From assembly GCA_009746045.1 (NCBI GenBank), contig RPFO01000076.1:3048420-3112419 (forward strand): a stretch of 64,000 nucleotides of DNA, given 5' to 3'. The notes under the pieces are model-generated. The model did no database searches. It was not told the DNA's origin and saw nothing but the letters and a program-made list of their open reading frames with translations. The DNA is from Mesostigma viride (lineage: Eukaryota > Streptophyta > Mesostigmatophyceae > Mesostigmatales > Mesostigmataceae). Below are positions 30,311 through 39,895 of the stretch, piece after piece (the first letter of the stretch is position 1; the number at the start of each line of letters is the position of its first letter). The translations under genes and the position numbers were made by a program.

Positions 30311-32677
30311 CTGGTGGCTTTGGAGAGTAATCCCAAGCACGTGTACAGGCTATCCTGGGCTCACGTCAAGGAGAGAAGGCCAACTGCAATCTGGCCTGAA
30401 GACGGCCCTGATCCTCCCTTGGAGGGAGATGAGCAGGATGAGAGCCAGGCAGCAGATGCTAACCCACCATGCTTGGATTATGGTCTGTCCTGGATGGATG
30501 AGGGTGAGCAGGAGTCTGCTGAGACGTCTGTCACAAGGCCAGAGGTGGCCAGGGCTGCACCACAGTCCAGGGGGCTGCTTATGGCGGACATCATTCGAGC
30601 TCTGCAGAACAGCAAGCGTGATCCCAAGGTATCTAAGCTCACGGGATGGGGGTCATGTGGGGCACCAGCACTAGAAGTGGATACCAACTCACAGGTGTCC
30701 ATTCTAAGGGTAGAGGATGCTGCAGGCTTGCAGTGGTCATCCCCTAGCTGCCTAGCTGTGTCTGATTTCTCTGGGAATGTGTCCATGAAGATCTTGGGAG
30801 AAGTGAGTGTGCCTATCCTGGGGGTGCCCACCACGTTCAGTGTGGTTGAAGGGTATCAGGGGCCTGCCATTCTAGGTCAGAACTTCTTGTGCTTACCAGG
30901 GGTGAGGATATCCTCTGAGGAGCTAGCATTAGAAGGGCAGGGCCGCCTTCCCTTGCAGAGATATCGCTACTCCCAGGGTCTTAGTGTGGCTGTAAGGGCT
31001 GTGAGGGGTCTAGAGGCAGAGGGTCCTGATACAAAGGAGCCCATTGCTGGGGACCTGCTGATCCTCCCTACTACGTTTGACCCACGTGAGTTGGGTGTGC
31101 AGAGGTACCAGATCCCAGGAACGAGTCCTGTACCTTGGCGCAAGCTAGTGGAGATGATGCAAAGCCCCAAGATGGCTAAGGCATGGACTCTTGGCTTTGT
31201 TGCTTCTGGGCATGAGTGGATAGTTGCCAACTGTGCAGAGCCTGTGGATGTCCTCCCTGAGGATCACCAGCTGCTCAGATTGATGTTTGTCCTCAAGCTC
31301 AAGGAGGTAGATGGCGTGCAGGTGCCACATGTTAGACCAGTTGTGACTGAGTACCATGGCACTGGACAGTTAGCAGATGAGGAGCTTTACACACCAGGGA
31401 TGCTGCATGATACATGGAGGATTTTGTTGTGCATTTACTTGTCTTTTCTGCAGAAGGGGATACCCTATAGCTCTGTGTTGGTAGATTTCAAGAGGGCTTT
31501 TCTTAAGGGTGATCAGCAGGAAGCACAGGATACTTGGCGCACAATACCCCCTTTCTTTGTTAAGGTGCCTGCAGTGTGGAGGGCAGAGCTGAAGACGAGG
31601 TATTTGAGGATTCTCAAAGGCGTGGAAGGCCTTAGATCGAGTCCCATCATCTGGAGGAAGAGCTTGGAGAAGTACCTCAGGTCTGTCTGTGGTCTCTCAG
31701 TCTCTCCAGTTGATCCTTGTCTGTTTCAGGGTAGCTATGAGGGGCTGCCAGCGTTTGCCTCCCTGCATGGTGATGATCTGCATCTCCTGGGCCATCCCAC
31801 TTGGCAAGAGTTGACTCTGGCCAGGATCCAGAAACGGTTTGAACTGGGTAAGATCCAGTACATGGTTGAGAATGAGCCCATGGTGTTTTGTGGAATGCAG
31901 GCGACCTTGGTCCATCAGCAGGGTACATGGTCCATCCAGCTGGAGGGTGGTAAGGATTATCCTCAGCAGATCATAGATGCCTTGCAGGAGCCCATCACCC
32001 AGGCCAGATGTGCAACAATACGAGGTATGTTGGCATGGCTGGCCAGCATTTGTGCTCCTGACCTGTTGGTACTGAGTCGGTTGACCGATTCCCAACTGGT
32101 TGAGGTGGGTGCTGAGAGAGTGGTAGAGGCTGTTCGCATGTCTCCCCCTCTCATGCTGGGTCCTTTGGATTTGTACAGGCCTTTTGACATGATGCTCTAT
32201 GTGGACAGTTCTATGGATAGTAGGAAGGTCACAGAGGTCAGGGGCCGTGCAGCAGCATTAATATCCCTGGTGCAGGAACAGTCCTCTCTGGTCTGCTGGT
32301 ACAGTCGGTTGCAAAACAGGGTAACTCCCAGCAGTGACATTGCTGAGTGCAGGGCAATCTGTGAAGGGCTTCATACTGCTCTTTACTTGAGGGAGCTATT
32401 TTACCAGCTATGTCAAGTGGCTTCCTGTCGGTTGCAGATGCACACACTGGTAAGAACTGACAGCATGGGCATGGTGCAGTTTGTGCACAGGCAGCTGGCC
32501 AGGAGCAGGGACCTTGATTATTTGTTGCTCAAGGAAATGTCTTGCTTAGCTAACATTGAACATGTGGCTGGCGTGGACAACCCTGCAGATGCTCTCACCA
32601 AGCTGGAGGAGAAGGCTGAGCTGCAATACCCTTTGCTTCGTGGGCTCATGGCCTCCAAGGGGGGAGGGCCAGAGTAG
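30311..32677 (+). CDS. pol: Element A pol part 2: protease-like domain, reverse transcriptase, RNase H
   Basis: The frame runs 780 codons without a stop. First comes a retropepsin-like domain (about 30665-30950): EVDTNSQVSIL with Asp codon 30680, VSDFSGNVSMKILGEV and AILGQNFLCLPGV. RT follows, with VLVDFKRAFLKG (about 31483), GVEGLRSSPIIW and HGDD at 31766-31777. RNase H has LYVDSSMDSRK (about 32200), DIAECRAICE (about 32338), RTDSMGMVQF (about 32455) and NPADALTKL (about 32580). The stop is at 32675-32677. Joined to part 1 across one indel, the order is IN-PR-RT-RH. Confidence 0.85.
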   Translation: MVALESNPKHVYRLSWAHVKERRPTAIWPEDGPDPPLEGDEQDESQAADANPPCLDYGLSWMDEGEQESAETSVTRPEVARAAPQSRGLLMADIIRALQNSKRDPKVSKLTGWGSCGAPALEVDTNSQVSILRVEDAAGLQWSSPSCLAVSDFSGNVSMKILGEVSVPILGVPTTFSVVEGYQGPAILGQNFLCLPGVRISSEELALEGQGRLPLQRYRYSQGLSVAVRAVRGLEAEGPDTKEPIAGDLLILPTTFDPRELGVQRYQIPGTSPVPWRKLVEMMQSPKMAKAWTLGFVASGHEWIVANCAEPVDVLPEDHQLLRLMFVLKLKEVDGVQVPHVRPVVTEYHGTGQLADEELYTPGMLHDTWRILLCIYLSFLQKGIPYSSVLVDFKRAFLKGDQQEAQDTWRTIPPFFVKVPAVWRAELKTRYLRILKGVEGLRSSPIIWRKSLEKYLRSVCGLSVSPVDPCLFQGSYEGLPAFASLHGDDLHLLGHPTWQELTLARIQKRFELGKIQYMVENEPMVFCGMQATLVHQQGTWSIQLEGGKDYPQQIIDALQEPITQARCATIRGMLAWLASICAPDLLVLSRLTDSQLVEVGAERVVEAVRMSPPLMLGPLDLYRPFDMMLYVDSSMDSRKVTEVRGRAAALISLVQEQSSLVCWYSRLQNRVTPSSDIAECRAICEGLHTALYLRELFYQLCQVASCRLQMHTLVRTDSMGMVQFVHRQLARSRDLDYLLLKEMSCLANIEHVAGVDNPADALTKLEEKAELQYPLLRGLMASKGGGPE

Positions 32678-33614
32678 ACCAAACAGCCTTGCTCTAGGTG
32701 GGAGGCATCCCAGTGGGCTGGGCAGCCACGTGGTGGCTGACAGCAGGTCCTTCAGAGTTCAGACACACTCTGCTGGACAGGGGTCAGGGTGGAGTCACTC
32801 CCCTGGCTGAGAATTTCGCCTGGCTCTGTCATGGAGCTGCAGAAGAGTCTTAAGGACTTTGTAATGGGCCTTGGGTCTTCATGGAATGGACCCTGCAAGG
32901 GCAGCCCAAGTGTTGGCTCTAACAGGTTGCTGTACATTTGTATATATTCTCTGTAACCAACCTGTTGCATGCTAATAAAATCCCTGGTTGTGTGACCATG
33001 TTGGACGTGGTTGCCAGGGGCCTCACTATGGGTTATACTTCTTTATAATAAAACATAATCTTGTTATTGTCATGTCTTGTTGTTTGTGATGCTCAGTTCC
33101 AGGAGCTGATCCAAACCTGGAGGATATGGGGTGGGGTTCGATTCCCCAGCTGACCTCAGCCTGGCATGTATGAATCCTGAGTTTATCCCTCAGTGAGGAC
33201 ATGGGCTCCCCATGTGTTGGCTAACATTTGTCAGGGCTCTCTCAGTCTTTGGAAGGATTTAAAAGATAAAGGAGGCTCCGTGGCGGGCGCCATATGAACG
33301 GGCGCCTGTGATAACTGGATGACCAGGAACTCACAATAGTACGTTCATGGACTCCTCTATCCAAACTCCTCTGACTAAGTGAAGACCTAACTTTAATCTA
33401 CACCAGGTTCCCAAAGAAAGGGTTGGGATGTCATGTGGGTCAGAGGGCAACCTTTGAACCAATGAGCAGGCCTAGCTAATATTTGGAGGCACCTCAGGTT
33501 CCAAAAGAAAAGGCAGGTCTGGTCTCTGGGAGGGATCAGATGTCTGAAGGCTTGTGGGGACAGTGGCTGATAGGTTCTCAGGCTGGTCCAAGCTCCAAAA
33601 CAAGAAAGGGTTGG
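32678..33614 (+). other. Non-coding 3' region of element A
   Basis: No credible ORF. AATAAA occurs at 32974-32979 and again near 33047. Two similar purine-rich strings (CCAAAGAAAGGGTTGGGA near 33410 and ACAAGAAAGGGTTGG immediately before the LTR) could be polypurine primers. Confidence 0.6.
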
Positions 33615-34268
33615 AGTTAGCATATTGGGGCACCAATGTGCTAGATGGATGCAGGTTGAGGAGACCTTTCCAACGCCGTGTCAACCGCCTAGAACAGACA
33701 AGGGACTAGAAAGTTATCAAGTCCCGAAGTACTGCCGACCGGTGGGCGAGGGCGGTGCACTCTCAGGGCATAGTGGACAGGACACGTGGCAGGCCGTGCC
33801 TGCACAGGCTTAGCCTGAACTCTCACGTGACTGGGACACAGTGTACTGAGGGCTCAACGGTACTGTGGCTAGTAGAAGCCAGTAACCAGCCAGCAGGTCT
33901 GCAAGGATGTAAGTCCTTGCAGGACTGTGGCAGGTCCTGTGCTGTCCTAGACACAGGATAGCCAGAGATTCCTGTATGCTGCCTGCAACAAGGATGCAGG
34001 GCAGCGATACGAGGCTCTGGCAATGTAGCGTTGCCCAGCGTTGCTCATGACCGAGGAACAAGGATGGAACGAGGTTGCATATAGCTCGAGGCTCAACGAG
34101 GCAACGAGCGTCTTCACACACGAACCTTGGTCGTCACGACGACTGGCGAGCCTATCGAGGGTCGTAGGCCTGGTGTGAGGATAAAGGTTGCTAGCCAGCA
34201 GCCTAGGGTCATTCCAGCCGGCAAGGACCAGGAGCTCACAAGCTCTGCTGACGAGTTGCTGCGCAAAT
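33615..34268 (+). repeat. 3' LTR of element A (654 bp)
   Basis: Same length and ends as the 5' LTR, about eight mismatches; followed by the GTGGA duplication at 34269-34273. Confidence 0.9.
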
Positions 34269-34273
34269 GTGGA

Positions 34274-34342
34274 TTACCCACACGAAGCGCCTGCAGGCGC
34301 ACAGGTTGTAACTGGCCGCCCTGGTCATCCACGATGTCGCAT
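34274..34342 (-). CDS. CACTA transposase core exon, middle fragment between elements A and D
   Basis: Only about 70 bp of CACTA sequence separate the two retrotransposons. On the minus strand it reads DIVDDQGGQ..., then RFVWVIH, corresponding to the V.TYD...F.LRA.LLWTINDFPA stretch of tnp2. One small frame change appears inside it. Its right end is the CGCAT target of element D. Confidence 0.7.
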
Positions 34343-35056
34343 TGTAACAAGCAAAAATGACTTTGTTGTTACATCCTTTGTTTTGTGAATGTTTGACTTT
34401 TATTCGAGGACTTTTGGATCAGTATTGGGAAAGTTATGAGGTTTCCAAGAAGGCGGTACTTGAAACTTGTAATTTGTCAACCGACTGTTAGAAGCCCTTA
34501 TTGGTCGTGGCCTGATCCACGTGGGGTTATAGTTTGTTGGTCGGTACTACCAAGTCTTAAATGTTCCTTTGGGACTTTGGTGCTTACTACAGATTCAGGA
34601 TCTCATGTACAGATTCTGCCAGGCTGTTGGCGTTGTTGTTCTGTTTTGTGTGACTAGGATGGATACGAGGATCTTGTTTAGAATTCCATGATTTTGATTG
34701 GTTCTTTTCAGGCTAAGGTTGAGGCATGCTCGACAAGCACGTCGATATCAAGGACGTGGGGTCGCCATTGTTGCTACGTTGGTTTTGATTCATCATGGTA
34801 TAATAAAGCTTGTCTTTGTTGTCCATTCATAAGAGCCCCTTGGCTATAGACGTCCTTCAGTTCCACAGAGGTCGTCTATACACGAGCTTGTCTTTGTGTC
34901 TACAAGGGGTTGTGATTCCCTAAATCACGTGCTGTGGAATTTCCATCTCAACGTTGCTCGGATACTTGAAGTTCTGCAACTCAAGAAAGCAACCCAGGTA
35001 AAAGATCTTTCATATTGGACTGTGGATGATGCTGATGATCATTTTTAGTCGTTACA
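34343..35056 (+). repeat. 5' LTR of element D (714 bp)
   Basis: Reads the same as 48085-48798 throughout. A 73-codon frame inside it (34436-34657) occurs equally in the other LTR and is not treated as a gene. Confidence 0.95.
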
Positions 35057-35074
35057 TTGGTATCGGAGGATCTC
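35057..35074 (+). promoter_or_regulatory. Primer-binding site of element D
   Basis: TTGGTATCGGAGGATCTC begins directly after the LTR's final CA. It resembles the TGGTATCAGAGC complement of the 3' end of initiator methionine tRNA used by many plant retrotransposons. Confidence 0.65.
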
Positions 35075-35284
35075 TACTTTGGTGTTTCTCTTGAAGTTGT
35101 AACCTTCCGGGTAGTACAACGTTGATCAGATGTCTGTCATCCGAGAAGATTCATAGAGTTGCGGAAAACTTACGGTGATACAGAGAGAGACACATCCTTA
35201 TGTGACTGTCTTGCTCTTTAACACTGGAAGTCAGCCGTAACCGTTGTCTCTACTAGGCAGACGATCGCGACTTCATGTGGTAGT

Positions 35285-35518
35285 ATGAGTAGTTCGAAGA
35301 CACAATCACCTTTACCCCCTACTAATCAAGGTGCAAGCGACCCGTCATCATCTCTTGAACCCATTGCTAGGGAAGGTGCTGAGACAACTACTCATACTCC
35401 ACGGCGTCAACTTAATTTCAATCGTACTTCTATGACTGAAGTGAGGCGGGTTACACAATCACCTTCATCCCTACGGAACCAGGTGTGGGCGAACTTCTTC
35501 TCCTTCACCTCTCCCTAG
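35285..35518 (+). CDS. Short gag-like ORF of element D
   Basis: ATG 35285 (MSSSKTQSPLPPTNQG) gives 77 codons rich in Ser, Thr and Pro, ending FFSFTSP. It is where gag should start, 210 bp past the primer-binding site. No capsid or zinc-knuckle motif follows, so it may be a truncated gag N-terminus. Confidence 0.4.
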   Translation: MSSSKTQSPLPPTNQGASDPSSSLEPIAREGAETTTHTPRRQLNFNRTSMTEVRRVTQSPSSLRNQVWANFFSFTSP

Positions 35519-38500
35519 AAAAGGGTGTTGCATAAGCCATTATTAACGCACCACTAAGTCACCGTCCCTTTCTTTAAATTCGTGCAATATTTCATTGACA
35601 AGCGTCCTTACTTACGGGCTTTCGGCTGGCTGGCCGCATCGTGCTGAAGTCCGACCACCGCCCTGTCTGTCGTGGCTGCTGACGCCGCAGTCTCTGCCTA
35701 GCTCCAAACATCTTTATATATTAGCATTACGCAAGTTTTGCTACGTTTCGAGCAGGGCCATGCGGAGTGTTGGGCCAGTAGCTCAGCAGGTCCGGCTCCA
35801 GAATTCTGCTAGGAGCTGTCTTTTTTCCCTGCAGGCTCTGTTTTCTGCCAGGCCGACATGGCGCTACGGGTTATGGCTGAGCCGACGCAATGTTGCTGCC
35901 GACGGCACCTATCACCCGGTTTCCGGGTTGCGGCTGCACGCACGACCACCACCGCGACCGCCTGACGACGTCGCCGTCTAAGGTTGTTTTTTTTTCCCGG
36001 TGCTGCTTTTCTTTGACGACATTTTTACGGTGTGGCTCAGGTTACACCTCGTGTCTTTTGAGGGTGGCTCCGGATGAGCGGACAGTAGGGATTCATGGCT
36101 GCCTTTTTTACGCAAGGTTCCTTTTGCACTCACTTGACAATCTTTCAGGATCCTTTTCTTCGGTGCATGGGCAGCCTACCCTTGCTGTTTAAGGACTGTG
36201 GCACGTCCTTAATTCACGCGTCGCCAAACATTTGTTTCAGTTGTGGGGGAAACTCTTCCTTTTCTTGTTGAGCATCATGACAGTGGAGGCGTTCTAGGTT
36301 GAGCTTTGGTTCCTCCCACGTGTATGGTGGTTTGGTTTTGGTGGGGAGGAGAACAACGGCATTTGTGTTGTTCCCACTATCATCATGGTACTATGGGTAG
36401 GGCGAGCTCCCTAGGAGTTGTCCAGATTGGTGGCAGCTACGTCTGGTTACCCTGAGCAATTTTTTGCGGGGGAGTGGACATCCTGGATGTCTGCAATGTA
36501 ATTTCCAGACGGCATCACACATGCCAGGGCAGAACAACAGCATTTACGGGGTTTCCACTATCATACTTGGACAGCTGTGTCTAGTTACCCTGAGAAAATT
36601 TCTGCGGGGGAGTGGATATCCCAGGTCTGCCAAAAGGGTGCCAGATGCTATCATGGAGGCATATGGCATGGTAGATGCCACCACATCAGGGGACATCGGG
36701 ATACCTGCAGTGGGTTGTCCCCTAGAGGGTATCACACGTGCACCCATGAGTTGCCAGGTGTCTCTTGCATGGGTTGCCCACTTGCTAGACGGTGTCCTTT
36801 GACAGATGTTCCCAGAGGGGGTGGACCACTTGCTTGACAACGTCCCTTCACAAGTGGGGTGTGGGTCACTTGCCAGTTGGGGCCCTTACCTGCGCCAGAC
36901 CATTGTGACCACGCATTTACTTCTCCCAGGACATGATGGTTACCACTGCTTGTTGGCAGATGGTCCCTGTTGGGCCTAGGAGGTGCACTAGGACAGCAAG
37001 TATGGACACCAGGGCTGCTGTCATAGTTCTTATCTGTGAATATATCTGATATAGTTCTCAGATCAGAATTTTTGACACTGGTCAAGGCATTTTTAGGCCC
37101 ATTTTTTCGACTTTTGGGCAATTCTGCTGGCTGTTGGACCACCTCAGGCCCTTGTGCTCCTCCGGCTTAGGAGTTCTGGCTACCTGGCACTTGGTAGTAG
37201 CCCTGTTCGAGTCTGCTATCTTAATAGGTTGGCAGTCTGTGGCTTGCCTACTAGGCAGTTTTTCTGAGTGCCATAGTGAAGAGTGCTGGCTCCTTCCTGC
37301 AGCCTGATTGACGTTTAGTCCGGGCAGTTGACAGCATGTGGTCCTTCTTCCAAGCAGCTTCTGGAGCCAGGCTCATTGGTGTCCGTCCCAGGCCTCCTTA
37401 AAGCAGCTTAGTCACTTCCCCATAGCGTGATCGGCGCAAGCAGCTAGTCTTGGTTGTCCAGTCAGGCAACAGCTGTGTTGGATACCCACATGTGGGGGTG
37501 GTCCAACGCTGATTGGGCGTGGTGGCAGTAGCCTATTGGGGGCTTGGGGCCAGTGGGGGATTGGGAACATGTCTATGGCGGGCATGGTGCATGGAGGCTA
37601 CGTTGGAGAGTACCCTGGTAGTGGACTAGTGCTGTTGGTGGCAACTGCAAGCACTCATGGTGACGAGTGCCAGCACTCCTGGTGGCGACTACCAGCACTC
37701 ATGGTGGGGCCTGAGAGCACTCGTGGTGGCGACTGCAAGCACTGCATGGTGGCCGCGGGCGACTCTGGTGACTTGGGGACGCCCAAGTGACGAGTATCTG
37801 TAATGCTGGTGCCTGCTCCTGACGCAGTGCTGGGTCCTGCCTGCTGGTGGACATCAAGCCAGCCTTGTGCAGATGAGTAACCTCCTACCCTTGCTTTGCC
37901 CTGCTATGGACCTATCCTTGCTTGCATGGTGCCAGGATGGCTTGTTGTCTTGATAGTACACCATCCGCCCTTGAGCTGATTGCTTGCACAGCATGATGGT
38001 TGTATGAATGGGACTGCTTGCACGGGGGGTCTGGCATCATGTTTGCATGGGTAGGATGTCCTTGTGGGTTGGATGATGGGCGGGATCAACGGAGCTACAA
38101 CTGTGGGGCCGGCTGGAATCTTTGGCATGACAGTGATGACAATGGTGCCCACTCCGTTGACTCTTAATTGAGGAGTTGGACTACTTGGTGCTGGGCAGGG
38201 GCTCACATGAGCTTAGAGGTGTGGGTTAGTCGGGGGACCCATTCAGCCCTCTACCACCCTTACAACCTGCCTCATGTGCATCAGTATCCGTGGTACACTG
38301 ACATTAATACCATTTGGCAGTCTACGTGGTCCACGGACATGGATACTACTTTCCATGCTTTGACTAGGGGGACATGGTTCAGTTTACTTGCTAGGGCCCT
38401 GCCAAGCTGAGGGTGTATCTGTTTGATGACTGATGGCCTCATCCAGCATACCCTTACGCTGCCCTACTTGTGCAACCTTGTCTTGGGCTCCTTCGATCCT

Positions 38501-38650
38501 AATGCCCACATTACCTTGCATGGTAGTGCCACCTGGATGGTTGCGGGGAGTGATGTTGTTGCTGGGGCCCTGCCAAGCTTGGGCACATCAGTTGGCTGAT
38601 TGGTGATTGCTTTCAGTCTGCTCTCAAGCTGCCTTGTATGCAACTCTGTC
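35519..38650 (+). other. Non-coding interior of element D, left of element C
   Basis: Three kilobases without a recognisable domain. It contains local duplications: a GCGGGGGAGTGGA-containing segment repeated at 36441-36485 and 36577-36620, with AACAACGGCATTTG/AACAACAGCATTTA nearby; about five GCACTCATGGTGGCGACT-like units at 37640-37760; and GGGCCCTGCCAAGCT repeated near 38393 and 38567. Multiple small duplications suggest spacer DNA rather than decayed pol. Confidence 0.5.
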
Positions 38651-38983
38651 AGTTAGCTGAGATACCTCGAGGCTGACTTGTGGCCGGAGCCACACAGGGG
38701 AACATACAATGTGACCGGAGTTATTCTGGCGGAGACAGAATAACGGTGCCGAGCGCCGGTTGTGGCGCGACGCACACACGTGTACGCAAGTTACGTAGCT
38801 AGCAACTAGTCTAGTGGACGTTGTGCGTAGTAACGTTGCTCCAGGTCTAGAAGCCTCTAGAACCTGGACACGTGGCGGACAAGTGAGCGTAGTCCAGTTG
38901 TCCTAGGGATCTCGTGTGAGTGATGTGTCCACGACATATAATGTGTGCCCACATATGGAGTGAATAATGATCATCTATATATC
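38651..38983 (+). repeat. 5' LTR of element C, truncated
   Basis: Matches the 3' LTR with one mismatch up to AATAATGA (38970), then lacks about 70 bp present at 45032-45104, then shares CATCTATATATC (38972-38983) before diverging. The normal end AACT is missing. Confidence 0.8.
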
Positions 38984-39895
38984 AGGCAGGTCTTCTTCGC
39001 CCTCTCCCTCTTCACCCTCTCATGATTGGCAAGTCTATAATGAACATAGGCCAATTGACAGGATTATGGTGAGGGGGCTGCCAGAGGGGTACACTAGGCA
39101 GCAGGGTGCTCAGCTTCTTCTCTCTCTCAAGCTCGCTAGGGAGGAGCTGAATATCAAGAACTGGTTTGGGGCACTCATGCAGGGTGATTTCTTCCACCAA
39201 TCCAATCCCTCCATCCAGCACTTGGTATCCATATATCAGCAAAGGTATCCCAGGTGGCAGGATACACAGGGTAGGGAGCCATGGGAGAATTTTCTGCGTG
39301 ATCTGCATGACCTGCTGTCTGCTCCCACCACTGTTGACATGTACTCTGCGTTTAACTGGGTAAAAACCTATAAGGTAGAAACTCAGAACTATGTAGCAGA
39401 GATCAAGAAGTGGGAACTTGCAGTGAAGGCCCACCCCGAGGTTAGCAAGCTAGATCACAAGTGGCTTGTTCATTCCCTGCTCGAGAAGCTTAACCTTGAT
39501 CGTAACACCTTTGCCATGATCACCACAGGCTTGGCCACCCATTGGGAGTCGATGAAAGAGGCTCTCGATTATGTTAAGCTAGCCCTGGGTCCACTGTGTC
39601 AGGACTCAGCCCCTCCCCCCTCTACCTCTTCCCCCCCTGCTGTCAAGCGGGCCCGGGGGGAGGAATCAGATGAGGAGGGTAAGGCCAGGAAGGCCAAGGA
39701 CAAGCGTCCTGTGACGCTAGGGGAGGTGAAGACTCTTATGAGTCAGTTTGTTAAGAGCCTCAAGGGCAAGGGCAAGGGCAAGGGCAAGGGCAAGGGCAAG
39801 GGGCAGGGGAAGGGGAAGGGTAGGTCATCCCCCCAGGGGGGAACGCTAACAAGTCTTCTGGGGCTGGGTCCTCCACCCCCAAGAAGGATGTGAAA
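38984..39895 (+). CDS. gag: Element C gag, N-terminally truncated
   Basis: The frame starts within the damaged LTR (ATG 38970) and enters SSPSPSSPSHDWQVYNEHRP at once, so the normal start and leader are lost. It shares RGLPEGYTRQQGAQ, KLAREELNIKNWFG and YQQRYPRWQDTQG with element B's gag. A Lys-Gly repeat (39763-39800) precedes a C7/G6 run (about 39826-39841), where the frame changes to that of the zinc knuckle and pol. The poly-Asn tract of B is absent. Confidence 0.7.

Larger units (their letters stand above)
17346..34268 (+). mobile_element. Element A: Copia-like LTR retrotransposon with IN-PR-RT order, hosting element B
   Basis: The LTRs (17346-17999, 33615-34268) are both 654 bp, begin AGTTAGC and end GCGCAAAT, with about eight mismatches by eye. 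The 5 bp duplication is GTGGA. Interior: ORF1 (split by B), gag, integrase, protease-like domain, RT, RNase H, then 0.9 kb of non-coding DNA. Integrase before RT marks it as Copia-like, but the protease-like domain is displaced behind integrase. It lies in the CACTA core exon. Without B it is 8.4 kb. Confidence 0.85.

Noticed and set aside
34436-34657. 73-codon frame repeated at 48178-48399
   Set aside because: Lies inside the two LTRs of element D and is identical only because the LTRs are.
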